NCBI GenBank assembly: GCA_024690205.1
Contig: JAILCX010000020.1
Location: forward strand, 1-64,000
Direction of reading: 5' to 3'
Length of the DNA: 64,000 nt
From: Lachnospiraceae bacterium
GTDB taxonomy: Bacteria > Bacillota > Clostridia > Lachnospirales > Lachnospiraceae
Shown here: positions 46,836 to 54,928 of the stretch, one piece after another
Layout: each line of letters starts with the position of its first letter
Position numbering within the stretch: the stretch's first letter is position 1
The notes under the pieces: generated by a model
Told to the model about the DNA's origin: nothing
Databases searched by the model: none
The model's input: only the letters and a program-made list of their open reading frames with translations
Translations under genes and position numbers: made by a program

Positions 46836-47433
46836 ATGGTTTATCGTGATCCCCTCAATAATAGCTATTTTTATTATTGTAGGGGTATCTTCGTTTTATC
46901 TGGGAAGGTTTTACAGGGATACAAGACCTGTTATGAAGGTCGGAGAACATGATATAGCATCGGCTGAGTATGATTTTTTTTATTACTCATACAGGATGTA
47001 TTATCTTTCGGCTTATTCGTCTTTTTTCGAATATATGGGCGTAGATGTAAATCTGCCTATAGATGATCAGATATATGAAGACGGAAAGACTTTCAGGCAA
47101 AAATTCACCGAAGAGACCGTTAATCAGATAAAAGAAACATATGCTTTATATGATGAAGGAATAAAAAACGGGTTTGAGTTTGATACAGGCAAGGCGCTTG
47201 ATTCCTATATGAGCGATGTAAACGCAACCTGTGATGCTGCCAATATGACGGTCGATGAATACTTCAAGCAGGCATACGGTGAAAAAGCACGTCCTTCACT
47301 TATAAAAAAATATCTTAAAATGGGTTTTTACAAAGCGGCATATTACGACAGCCTTTGTGAAGGCTCTGATGTATACGAAGTCAATGTTCGTGTAAATGAA
47401 CTTAAAAAGTCATATCAGGTTACGTATTATTGA
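46825..47433 (+). CDS. Membrane-anchored SurA N-like protein without PPIase domain
   Basis: A 202-residue protein with an N-terminal membrane helix (about 6-27), followed by a helical region that resembles the N-terminal chaperone module of SurA/PrsA-type proteins. The [18 protein letters not shown] start matches their usual V-G-x-x-x-I-S-x-x-E-F pattern. The protein stops before any parvulin domain. It overlaps leuD by 11 bases and its stop overlaps the next start (TGATG). Start chosen at 46825; the ribosome site is poor. It may be a truncated foldase or a stand-alone chaperone. Confidence 0.7.
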   Translation: MKNKWFIVIPSIIAIFIIVGVSSFYLGRFYRDTRPVMKVGEHDIASAEYDFFYYSYRMYYLSAYSSFFEYMGVDVNLPIDDQIYEDGKTFRQKFTEETVNQIKETYALYDEGIKNGFEFDTGKALDSYMSDVNATCDAANMTVDEYFKQAYGEKARPSLIKKYLKMGFYKAAYYDSLCEGSDVYEVNVRVNELKKSYQVTYY

Positions 47434-49025
47434 TGACTAAACGCGGAAAAATCTGTCTTATCGCACTTCTTGTTCTTGAACTTTTTGTGCTCATATATTT
47501 TGGATATCAAAAGAAAGGAATGCATTTTGATGAATTCTTTTCTTATTTTAATACCAATGATTCTTTCGGACGTGAAGCCTATGACAGGTCTTGGGTAACT
47601 TCCGAAAATATAAAAAAAGACTTTTACGTCCTACCGGGTGAAGGATTTAATTACGGCAGGGTGATAACACTTCAGTCTTATGATGTTCATCCTCCGTTTT
47701 ATTATATTCTGCTTCATACCGTATGCTCGTTCATGCCCGGTGTTTACAGCATGTGGCAGGGTATAGGACTTAATATCTTACTTGCTTTGCTTATTTTGGT
47801 GTTTTTGTACCTTATCATCGATCATTTTGCCAAAGATGAGATTCTTTCATTACTTTCTTTACTTTGTATCATATTAAATCCAGGATTTATCTCAAATGTG
47901 ATGTTCATAAGGATGTATATGCTCCTTACGCTTTGGTTTGTCATACAGGTTTATGTTCATCTTTTGATGAGCAGTTACGAAGACCTTTCAAAAATGCCGA
48001 AAAGATATGTGATCATAAGTGCAGTGGTAACATATCTTGGATTTCTGACACATTATTATTATCTTGTGTTCCTTTTCTTTTTGGAGCTGGGCTTTTTCGC
48101 ATTCAGATTAAAGAAGATAAAGACTGAATTTATGACAGAGCTTGTTTATTTCGGTTCTTTATTGCTTTCGGGAGTCATGGGAGTCATCACGTTTCCCGCC
48201 TGTCTTGGCCAGGTTAATTCAGGATACAGAGGTGTTGAGGTAAAAGGATATCTTACGGATCTTTCGGATCTTGGTGACAGGCTGCGCTTCTTCGGAGGCC
48301 TGGTGGGAAGATTTGTTTTAAACGGAATTGGTGTCCTCATTTTCATTTTACTTATCCTTTTTGCCGTAACGGCATATTACAGATCAAAAAGTATAAAGTA
48401 TGATAAAAAAATGATGGTCGAGTTTTTCTGCTGCGCCGTTATACCCGTACTTGGATTCTTTGTGTTTTCGGCAAAAGGGTCTTTGATCGGAGATGAAGCA
48501 ATGATGCGCTATCAGCTCCCTGTTTATCCGCTTATAATCTTTATCATTCTTGTAACCGTATATTCCTGCATAAGATTCGGATTTGAGAATAATAAGAAAT
48601 TATCGGATATTCTCAGGGTGTCGATTGCTTTGATATTTATAATAAGTGATATCTTTTCGCTATTTAAAGGTGAGGTCTTTTACCTTTATCCCGAGCAGGG
48701 ATCATATAAACAGATCGCTACAGAGCACTCGGAAGAAACATGTATGTACATCTATAATTCCGAGTATAACAAGTATTTTATCTGGTCGGATGCTGACCAG
48801 CTCTGGCAATATGACAAGATCTATTTTGCGGATTTTGAAAACAAAGATGAAATCGTTGATCCTGCCATTAATTCAGCCGATAAACTTATAGTCTATATAT
48901 CAAAGCTTAACGGACAGGATTCACCGGATGAATATATCGATATGATAAAAAGAAGCGACCCGAAGGTCACTTCTTATGAAAAACTCTATGAGACCACATA
49001 TGCCACGGCATATGAGTTTTATTGA
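47433..49025 (+). CDS. Multi-spanning GT-C-type glycosyltransferase-like membrane protein
   Basis: A 530-residue membrane protein with about ten helices. The first outer loop has G-M-H-F-D-E-F-F (D33, E34), the acidic pair expected in the first loop of PMT/ArnT-type GT-C enzymes that use lipid-linked sugars. The rest has many hydrophobic runs and a C-terminal soluble part (about 410-530). Substrate and acceptor are unknown. The start is ATG at 47433 (a TTG one codon upstream is possible). It follows the SurA-like gene by overlap, and its stop codon abuts the stop of the convergent phosphatase. Confidence 0.8.
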   Translation: MTKRGKICLIALLVLELFVLIYFGYQKKGMHFDEFFSYFNTNDSFGREAYDRSWVTSENIKKDFYVLPGEGFNYGRVITLQSYDVHPPFYYILLHTVCSFMPGVYSMWQGIGLNILLALLILVFLYLIIDHFAKDEILSLLSLLCIILNPGFISNVMFIRMYMLLTLWFVIQVYVHLLMSSYEDLSKMPKRYVIISAVVTYLGFLTHYYYLVFLFFLELGFFAFRLKKIKTEFMTELVYFGSLLLSGVMGVITFPACLGQVNSGYRGVEVKGYLTDLSDLGDRLRFFGGLVGRFVLNGIGVLIFILLILFAVTAYYRSKSIKYDKKMMVEFFCCAVIPVLGFFVFSAKGSLIGDEAMMRYQLPVYPLIIFIILVTVYSCIRFGFENNKKLSDILRVSIALIFIISDIFSLFKGEVFYLYPEQGSYKQIATEHSEETCMYIYNSEYNKYFIWSDADQLWQYDKIYFADFENKDEIVDPAINSADKLIVYISKLNGQDSPDEYIDMIKRSDPKVTSYEKLYETTYATAYEFY

Positions 49026-49817
49026 TCAGCCCTGAAAAGGTCCGGTAAATGAACCTGCGGGAGATATGGGTTCTTTTCCTGTTAGAAGGTGTGCGCAATC
49101 ACCCATAGCCTGTATCCTGAAATATGCCTCATCATCCCAGCGCTCCTCACTTGATACTATGGTGAGTGATGTGGGAGGCAAAAAGAATCCGTGTGTTAAA
49201 GTCTGAAAAGGAATATTTACCAAATGAGACAGGATGAGCATTGTGACTCCGAGATGACAGAAGAAAAGGAGAACAGGCTCATCATTTTCGTTTTTGTAAG
49301 GTGAATTGTTACGGACTTCATGGTTTGGTCCGACAGTCGATATCAGGTTTCTTTTTACGGCTTTATCGTATCTGTAAAAACGTCCTTCCCTTGTGTAACC
49401 GTATTGCTTTAAGATGTCGTCAAATCCTTCTGTTACGATGGAATAGTTAGAAGCAACATCAGGGTTTGTCTTCATGCAGGGATAGTTAAGGAATCCGTCC
49501 TCGAGATCGAAGTTGCAATCGTATTTTGTCCAGTCACTTGCAACAAAGTCCCAGGGGACACCTGTTCTTCCCGTTAGAGGATGTGTCACATTGTGAGCGT
49601 ATTCGTGGAGAAAGGGGATGACCTCGGCTTCCATGCCCAGTTCTTTAAGTGAAGGCTCGGCGGTTGCCTTTGCCCTTCCCTGGGGAGAAACATAGCATTT
49701 TGTAACATGCCAGTCTTTTATCCTCTTTGAGAGCAAAAGAGCTTCGTTTCTACCTTTTTCCGTTATCGAATCATTAATGTAATCGGGTTCCGCGTGTCTT
49801 ATAAATATAAGTTTCAT
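49026..49817 (-). CDS. Histidine phosphatase family protein
   Basis: A 263-residue phosphoglycerate-mutase-like protein. The phosphohistidine motif R-H-A-E is at 7-10 and a second conserved region C-H-L-G near 180. It lacks the exact pattern of metabolic mutases, so a phosphatase for a small molecule is more likely; substrate unknown. It is convergent with the preceding membrane protein gene and divergent from the NusG_II gene. Confidence 0.85.
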   Translation of the reverse strand: MKLIFIRHAEPDYINDSITEKGRNEALLLSKRIKDWHVTKCYVSPQGRAKATAEPSLKELGMEAEVIPFLHEYAHNVTHPLTGRTGVPWDFVASDWTKYDCNFDLEDGFLNYPCMKTNPDVASNYSIVTEGFDDILKQYGYTREGRFYRYDKAVKRNLISTVGPNHEVRNNSPYKNENDEPVLLFFCHLGVTMLILSHLVNIPFQTLTHGFFLPPTSLTIVSSEERWDDEAYFRIQAMGDCAHLLTGKEPISPAGSFTGPFQG

Positions 49818-49863
49818 GCATTATAATGTATCATAATATGACCGATTATGGTATATTTTCTTT

Positions 49864-50244
49864 ATGGCTAAATACAAAAAAGACATTATCTTAACAGCAC
49901 TTATCTTATTGTCTTTTCTGGCGTTTTGGCTAATAAGATCTAACGGATCGAAGGCTGATCCAAAGAGCGTAAACATCTACGTTGACGGAGTCCTTTTAAG
50001 GGCCGTTGATCTTTCGGTCGATGATGAGTTCAGGATTGAATCAAAGCACGGATATAATGATATCACGGTTAAAGACGGAAAGATCGCGGTGACCGGGTCT
50101 GACTGTGACGGCAAAGATTGTGTTAAGACAGGTTATATTTCAGGAAATAACGGGTATATAGCCTGTCTTCCGCACGGACTGCTCATTTCTCCCAAGGGTG
50201 ATGACAGTGATTCTAAGGGAGGTGTCGATGCATTCGCGTATTAG
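49864..50244 (+). CDS. NusG domain II-containing membrane protein
   Basis: A 126-residue protein with one N-terminal membrane helix (about 9-25) and a NusG_II-type beta domain outside the membrane. Two cysteines (in D-C-D-G-K-D-C) and a C-L-P-H-G segment are typical of this family. The 3' end overlaps the Gx transporter gene by 17 bases. The family is widespread next to Gx transporters in Clostridia; its role is not established. Confidence 0.85.
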   Translation: MAKYKKDIILTALILLSFLAFWLIRSNGSKADPKSVNIYVDGVLLRAVDLSVDDEFRIESKHGYNDITVKDGKIAVTGSDCDGKDCVKTGYISGNNGYIACLPHGLLISPKGDDSDSKGGVDAFAY

Positions 50245-50758
50245 AAAAAACATCGCATTAATGGGATTGCTGCTTGCCATAGCATTGATCCTTTCGTATG
50301 TTGAATCACTTGTCGGCCTTGATCTTTTGGTCCCTGGTGTAAAGCTCGGTCTTTCAAACCTTTCAGTCCTTATGACTATCGTATTTATCGGCATTCCGGA
50401 GGCCTTTGTTATCTGTGTTTTGAAGGTCGTCCTTGCGGGATCAATGTTCGGAAATATGTCGATGATGATATACGGGCTTTGCGGATCATTGTTAAGCTTT
50501 GGAGTGATGGCGATCCTTGTCAGGATCGGAGGATATCACCTGCCTGTCATTTCGGCAACCGGCGGAGTCTTTCATAATATGGGGCAGATGCTCGTTGCTT
50601 TATTTGTTACAAAAGCTTTAAACACGGAATTTATCCTGTTTTATATTCCGGTTTTGATAATCTCCGGATTTATAGCAGGTCTTATAACAGGTATCATCGC
50701 CAATCTTATAACACCGGCCTTGAAAAAAGCCGTAAATAAAGGAGATAGCACCTCTTGA
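50228..50758 (+). CDS. Gx transporter family protein (heptaprenyl diphosphate synthase component I-like)
   Basis: A 176-residue integral membrane protein of PF07456 type, with about five helices. P-G-V-K-L-G-L-S-N-L-S and G-G-V-F-H-N-M-G-Q-M are conserved family segments. The start at 50228 has AGGGAGG upstream. Older databases call this component I of heptaprenyl diphosphate synthase, but a membrane-transport role is now thought more likely. It ends in a TTGA overlap with ruvA. Confidence 0.88.
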   Translation: MHSRIRKNIALMGLLLAIALILSYVESLVGLDLLVPGVKLGLSNLSVLMTIVFIGIPEAFVICVLKVVLAGSMFGNMSMMIYGLCGSLLSFGVMAILVRIGGYHLPVISATGGVFHNMGQMLVALFVTKALNTEFILFYIPVLIISGFIAGLITGIIANLITPALKKAVNKGDSTS

Positions 50759-51369
50759 TTGCACATGTAAACGGAATCCTTGATGATATATATGAAGACA
50801 GGGTCGTTGTTGATGTAAACGGTCTTGGCATCAATGTTTTTGTTTCAACAAGAACACTTTCGGAACTTCCCGGTACCGGATCTGAGATAAAACTTTATAC
50901 TTATACGGCCGTAAGGGAAGATGCTTTTAATCTTTACGGGTTTACATCAAAAGAAGATCTTTTCATCTTCAAAAAACTCATTACCGTAAATGGTGTGGGT
51001 CCCAAAGGCGCGATGGGTGTCCTTTCCGTTCTCGGCGCCGAAGAGCTTAAGTATGCGATACTCTCGGGAGATCCGAAGATCATTTCAAGTGCACCAGGAA
51101 TAGGCAAAAAAACTGCCGAAAGGATCATTCTGGACCTTAAAGACAAGCTTGACTGGGATTCCGGAATGATAAATAAAGAGATCGGCGTTCAAATGAACAA
51201 GGGCGCTGTCGGCGCAGTTGATGATCCCATAAAAGCAGATGCTATAAAGGCACTTATGGCACTTGGATATAACTCTAAGGAAGCATCATCGGCCGTTATT
51301 AAAACGGATACATCCGGACTTTCGGATGTGGAATCAATATTAAAGGAAGCATTAAAGTACCTTATCTGA
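50755..51369 (+). CDS. ruvA: Holliday junction branch migration protein RuvA
   Basis: A 204-residue protein that binds Holliday junctions and loads RuvB. It has an OB-fold N-terminus (1-64), helix-hairpin-helix motifs ([11 protein letters not shown] and [11 protein letters not shown]) and a C-terminal domain (about 155-204). Start codon TTG at 50755 overlaps the stop of the previous gene. ruvB follows after one base. Confidence 0.96.
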   Translation: MIAHVNGILDDIYEDRVVVDVNGLGINVFVSTRTLSELPGTGSEIKLYTYTAVREDAFNLYGFTSKEDLFIFKKLITVNGVGPKGAMGVLSVLGAEELKYAILSGDPKIISSAPGIGKKTAERIILDLKDKLDWDSGMINKEIGVQMNKGAVGAVDDPIKADAIKALMALGYNSKEASSAVIKTDTSGLSDVESILKEALKYLI

Positions 51370-51370
51370 T

Positions 51371-52366
51371 ATGGAAAAGATAATTCAGACAAAACTTCTT
51401 GACGAAGACATCAAACTCGAAGGATCTTTAAGACCCGAAAGATTAAGTGAATACATAGGACAGGACAAGATAAAGGAAAGTCTGTCCGTCTTTATAAATG
51501 CCGCAAAGAAAAGGAGCGAGTCGCTTGACCATGTGCTTTTTTACGGGCCTCCCGGTCTTGGTAAAACGACGCTGGCTTCGATCATTGCCAATGAGATGGG
51601 TGTAAAAATGAAAGTAACCTCCGGACCCGCTATTGAAAAGCCCGGTGAACTTGCAGCAATACTTAATTCTCTTTCGGAGGGTGATGTTCTTTTTATCGAT
51701 GAGATCCACAGACTGAACAGACAGGTTGAGGAAGTCCTTTATCCTGCTATGGAAGATTTCTGCATAGATATCATAATGGGTGAAGGTGCATCATCCCGTT
51801 CGATGAGACTGCATCTTCCCAAGTTTACGCTCGTTGGAGCCACAACAAGGGCAGGATTGCTTACGGCTCCTTTGCGAGACAGATTCGGTATCATACACAG
51901 GCTTGAATATTATTCCGTTGAGGAACTGACTACCATAATCCTTCATTCGGCTAAGGTCCTTGGTGTTCCTATCGTCAAAGAAGGCGCAACCATGATGGCT
52001 TTAAGATCAAGGGGAACGCCTCGTATCGCAAACCGTATGCTTAAGCGTGTCAGAGACTATGCTGAAGTTCGCGGAGAAGGCATTATAGATGAAAACGTTA
52101 CGAATATCGCTCTTGATATGATGGGTGTTGACAAGATCGGGCTTGATAATATCGACCAGGCGATGCTGCTATCGATGATAGAGAAATTTGACGGCGGACC
52201 TGTCGGACTTGATACGATAGCTGCCGTGATAGGAGAGGATCCTTCTACCGTAGAAGATGTTAACGAACCCTATCTTTTAAAGATGGGATTTATCAACCGC
52301 ACGCCCAGAGGACGCGTCGTTACACCGCTTGCTTACGCCCATTTTGGTCTTGAAATTCCGGAATGA
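51371..52366 (+). CDS. ruvB: Holliday junction helicase RuvB
   Basis: A 331-residue AAA+ ATPase that drives branch migration with RuvA. Walker [10 protein letters not shown] is at about 57, Walker B D-E-I-H-R-L, sensor region G-A-T-T-R-A-G, arginine finger region P-L-R-D-R-F-G, and a winged-helix C-terminus ending in R-T-P-R-G-R. The length is normal. No ruvC was seen in the window. Confidence 0.97.
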   Translation: MEKIIQTKLLDEDIKLEGSLRPERLSEYIGQDKIKESLSVFINAAKKRSESLDHVLFYGPPGLGKTTLASIIANEMGVKMKVTSGPAIEKPGELAAILNSLSEGDVLFIDEIHRLNRQVEEVLYPAMEDFCIDIIMGEGASSRSMRLHLPKFTLVGATTRAGLLTAPLRDRFGIIHRLEYYSVEELTTIILHSAKVLGVPIVKEGATMMALRSRGTPRIANRMLKRVRDYAEVRGEGIIDENVTNIALDMMGVDKIGLDNIDQAMLLSMIEKFDGGPVGLDTIAAVIGEDPSTVEDVNEPYLLKMGFINRTPRGRVVTPLAYAHFGLEIPE

Positions 52367-52378
52367 GAATTTTATAAT
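52350..52378 (+). promoter_or_regulatory. Promoter of zapA
   Basis: TTGAAA (52350-52355) and TATAAT (52373-52378) with a 17-base spacer. The -35 element lies inside the end of ruvB, so zapA is transcribed on its own. Confidence 0.7.
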
Positions 52379-52408
52379 TAATCTGATGTTATTTCGGGGG
52401 AGATTTTG

Positions 52409-52807
52409 ATGTCGAACAAAACCGATACAGAGGTCATAATCGGGGGACGGGTACTGACACTTTCGGGCTTTGAGTCCGAGGAGTACCTTCAAAAAGTCGC
52501 TTCGTACATAAATAACAAAATAGCCGAGTATAACAAGGTGGATTCCTTCAAAAGGCAGCCTTCCGATATGCAGAATATTCTTTTGCAGCTTAATGTTGCA
52601 GATGATTATTTTAAAGCAAAGAAGCAGATCGAAGCCCTTCAGGAGGAACTGGCCGGCAAGGATAAAGAGCTTTATAACATAAAGCACGAACTCATTGCTT
52701 CTCAGATAAAACTTGAAAATACCGAAAAGACGGTCAAAGGTCTTCAACACGACCTGAACGAATCGGCAAAGAAAATAGTTAAGCTCGAAACAGAGCTCGA
52801 AAATTAA
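52409..52807 (+). CDS. zapA: Cell division protein ZapA
   Basis: A 132-residue cytoplasmic protein. The N-terminal half (V-I-I-G-G-R-V-L-T-L-S-G-F-E-S-E-E-Y) matches ZapA, which bundles FtsZ filaments. The C-terminal half (about 75-132) is a coiled coil for tetramer formation. Start ATG 52409 with GGGGGAGA upstream. It is longer than E. coli ZapA because of an extended coil. Confidence 0.85.
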   Translation: MSNKTDTEVIIGGRVLTLSGFESEEYLQKVASYINNKIAEYNKVDSFKRQPSDMQNILLQLNVADDYFKAKKQIEALQEELAGKDKELYNIKHELIASQIKLENTEKTVKGLQHDLNESAKKIVKLETELEN

Positions 52808-52831
52808 GGTGCCCGAAAGGCACCTTTCTTT
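52806..52831 (+). terminator. Terminator after zapA
   Basis: GGTGCC and GGCACC pair around CGAAA and are followed by TTTCTTT. It begins at the zapA stop. Confidence 0.75.
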
Positions 52832-52844
52832 ATAAAGGTCTTTA

Positions 52845-54122
52845 ATGGATAAAGTTGAATTATTATCACCCGTTGGTTCATATGAAGCATTTATCGGTGC
52901 AATTAACGCCGGTGCCGATGCTTTTTATCTTTCTTTAAAAAAGTTCGGTGCCAGGGCTTATGCCGACAATTTTACCGTTGAAGAGCTTAACGATGTCATA
53001 GACACGGCTCATCTATTTAAAAAGAAGGTCTATCTTACCTTAAACACCCTCATAAAAGAAGAAGAAATGAACGATGTTAAGGATCAACTTTATGAGCCTT
53101 ACCATCATGGACTTGATGCGGTGATCGTTCAGGATATTGGTCTTGTGCGTTATATTGCACGTGAATTTCCGGATCTTCCCATACATATAAGTACACAGAT
53201 GTCAGTTACGGAGCATTTTTCATCCGAGGCTCTTAAAAAATACAATGTCAAACGGCTTATACCGGCAAGGGAGCTTTCTTTAAATGAAGTATCTGCCTTA
53301 AAAGAAGGATCCGGTATGGAGATCGAGTGCTTTATCCACGGTTCCATGTGTTATTCCTATTCGGGCAAATGCCTTATGAGTTCTTTTCTTGGCGGAAGAT
53401 CGGGAAACAGGGGCCGGTGCGCCCAGCCCTGCAGGCTTCCTTATTCCGTTGCGGACAAAAAGGAGTGCTATCCTTTGAGCATGGCTGATATGTGCACGGT
53501 CGGAATGATCGAAGAACTCATAAATTCAGGCATCGATTCTTTCAAGATCGAAGGCAGGATGAAAAAACCCGTCTATTCTTCCTACGTTACTTCCGTATAC
53601 AGAAAGTATATAGATAAGTTCTACGACGGCACATATAAGGGTGTTTCTAAAGAAGACCTTGATGAGCTTAAAAAAATGTATATAAGAACTGAAATTGGCG
53701 AAGGTTATTACAAAAGAAAGAACGGACCTTCGATGATAACAATGGATTCACCATCCTATAGCGGAAGTGATGATGATCTTGTTAAGAGCTGTGAAGAGCG
53801 GTTCTTAAAGAAAAAACCCGTTATCGGCATTTTCATGGAAGTTAAGATACAAAGCGATAAGCCCGTGGTCATAAGTACTTTATGCTACGGGATCGGTTCC
53901 GCATATGTAGGACCGGTGCCCGAAAAAGCCCAAAAAGCTCCTTTAAAGAAAGAAGTTATAATAAAACAGATGTCCAAAACCGGAAATACTTTTTTTGTTC
54001 CGGAAAAGATAGATGTTTTACTCGATGACGGGTTATTCATGAGCGTAAGTTCTTTAAATGAAATAAGAAGAGCATCGCTTGAAGCATTAAAGACGGAGTT
54101 ACTTAAATGTCATCAAAGATAA
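52845..54122 (+). CDS. U32 family peptidase-like protein, first part
   Basis: A 425-residue protein of the U32 (PrtC/YhbU/RlhA) family. It has the conserved L-S-P-V-G-S-Y-E-A start, a C-F-I-H-G-S-M-C-Y-S-Y-S-G segment and the cysteine group G-R-C-A-Q-P-C-R (about 190-197), which is linked to Fe-S binding in the hydroxylation-type members. F-K-I-E-G-R-M-K is the family signature. Members are better known now for tRNA or rRNA hydroxylation than for proteolysis. The following gene resembles the second half of longer family members, overlapping by 16 bases. Confidence 0.88.
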   Translation: MDKVELLSPVGSYEAFIGAINAGADAFYLSLKKFGARAYADNFTVEELNDVIDTAHLFKKKVYLTLNTLIKEEEMNDVKDQLYEPYHHGLDAVIVQDIGLVRYIAREFPDLPIHISTQMSVTEHFSSEALKKYNVKRLIPARELSLNEVSALKEGSGMEIECFIHGSMCYSYSGKCLMSSFLGGRSGNRGRCAQPCRLPYSVADKKECYPLSMADMCTVGMIEELINSGIDSFKIEGRMKKPVYSSYVTSVYRKYIDKFYDGTYKGVSKEDLDELKKMYIRTEIGEGYYKRKNGPSMITMDSPSYSGSDDDLVKSCEERFLKKKPVIGIFMEVKIQSDKPVVISTLCYGIGSAYVGPVPEKAQKAPLKKEVIIKQMSKTGNTFFVPEKIDVLLDDGLFMSVSSLNEIRRASLEALKTELLKCHQR

Positions 54123-54928
54123 ATGTCCTTGTTACAAAAGAAGAACAATTAAATGCTGTCAGCACTATGTCTTATGTTGACAGGATATTTGCAGGGACAC
54201 ATCTAGTGCTTAACAGCGAGGATATCCTTAAAAGATCAGGTAAGAAGATATATCTTGCGCTTCCTTATGTTTTGAGGAAGGAGTATGTTCCGCTTGTTGA
54301 AAAACTTGTAAAAAATGATATCTTTTCGGGTATTCTTGTGAGAAACCCTGAGGAGTTTTTTCTTATAAACGATGTTCTAAGCGGCGATGGCTCTAAGGAA
54401 CTTATACTTGATACGCATCTTTATATCGTAAATTCCGAAGCATTGGAGTTTTATCTTGAAAACACAGCTCTTAAGACAGGCGGATTCTATCATTCCTTTG
54501 AATCTTCAAAAAAGGAGATGTCCATAGTAGATGATGCGATCATCAAAAAGGGCATATCGGGAGTTTCTCCTTCATTGGTCATATACGGCAGGATCCCGAT
54601 GATGATAAGTTCAAACTGTGTAAAAAAGACGACCGGAAGGTGTGATAAGCAGTTTTCATTTGATGTTATAAAGGATAGATACAATACGGATTTTCCCGTT
54701 CTTTGCGATTGCGATGTCTGCACGAACATTACCTATAACAGCGTGCCTTTATCATTGCATGAAGATATCTCCAAGCTAAAGGACAAATATGAGGTAAGGC
54801 TTGACTTTACCGATGAATCATATGAAGATGTTAAAAGTATCACGGAATATTTTGCAACTTACCACGGAGCGGATAAACCGCCTTATGAGAAGTTTACGAC
54901 CGGCCATTACAGGCGTGGTATTGAATAA
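54107..54928 (+). CDS. U32-like second-half protein
   Basis: A 273-residue protein matching the C-terminal half of long Clostridial U32 proteins. Y-G-R-I-P-M-M-I-S-S-N-C-V-K-K-T-T-G-R-C is a distinctive segment (about 160-179), with further cysteines C-D-C-D-V-C (about 200-205). It overlaps the first gene by 16 bases, in another frame, and has its own CGGAG site 8 bases before the ATG. Translational coupling of two subunits is therefore plausible; a recent frameshift in one gene is also possible. Confidence 0.78.
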   Translation: MSSKINVLVTKEEQLNAVSTMSYVDRIFAGTHLVLNSEDILKRSGKKIYLALPYVLRKEYVPLVEKLVKNDIFSGILVRNPEEFFLINDVLSGDGSKELILDTHLYIVNSEALEFYLENTALKTGGFYHSFESSKKEMSIVDDAIIKKGISGVSPSLVIYGRIPMMISSNCVKKTTGRCDKQFSFDVIKDRYNTDFPVLCDCDVCTNITYNSVPLSLHEDISKLKDKYEVRLDFTDESYEDVKSITEYFATYHGADKPPYEKFTTGHYRRGIE

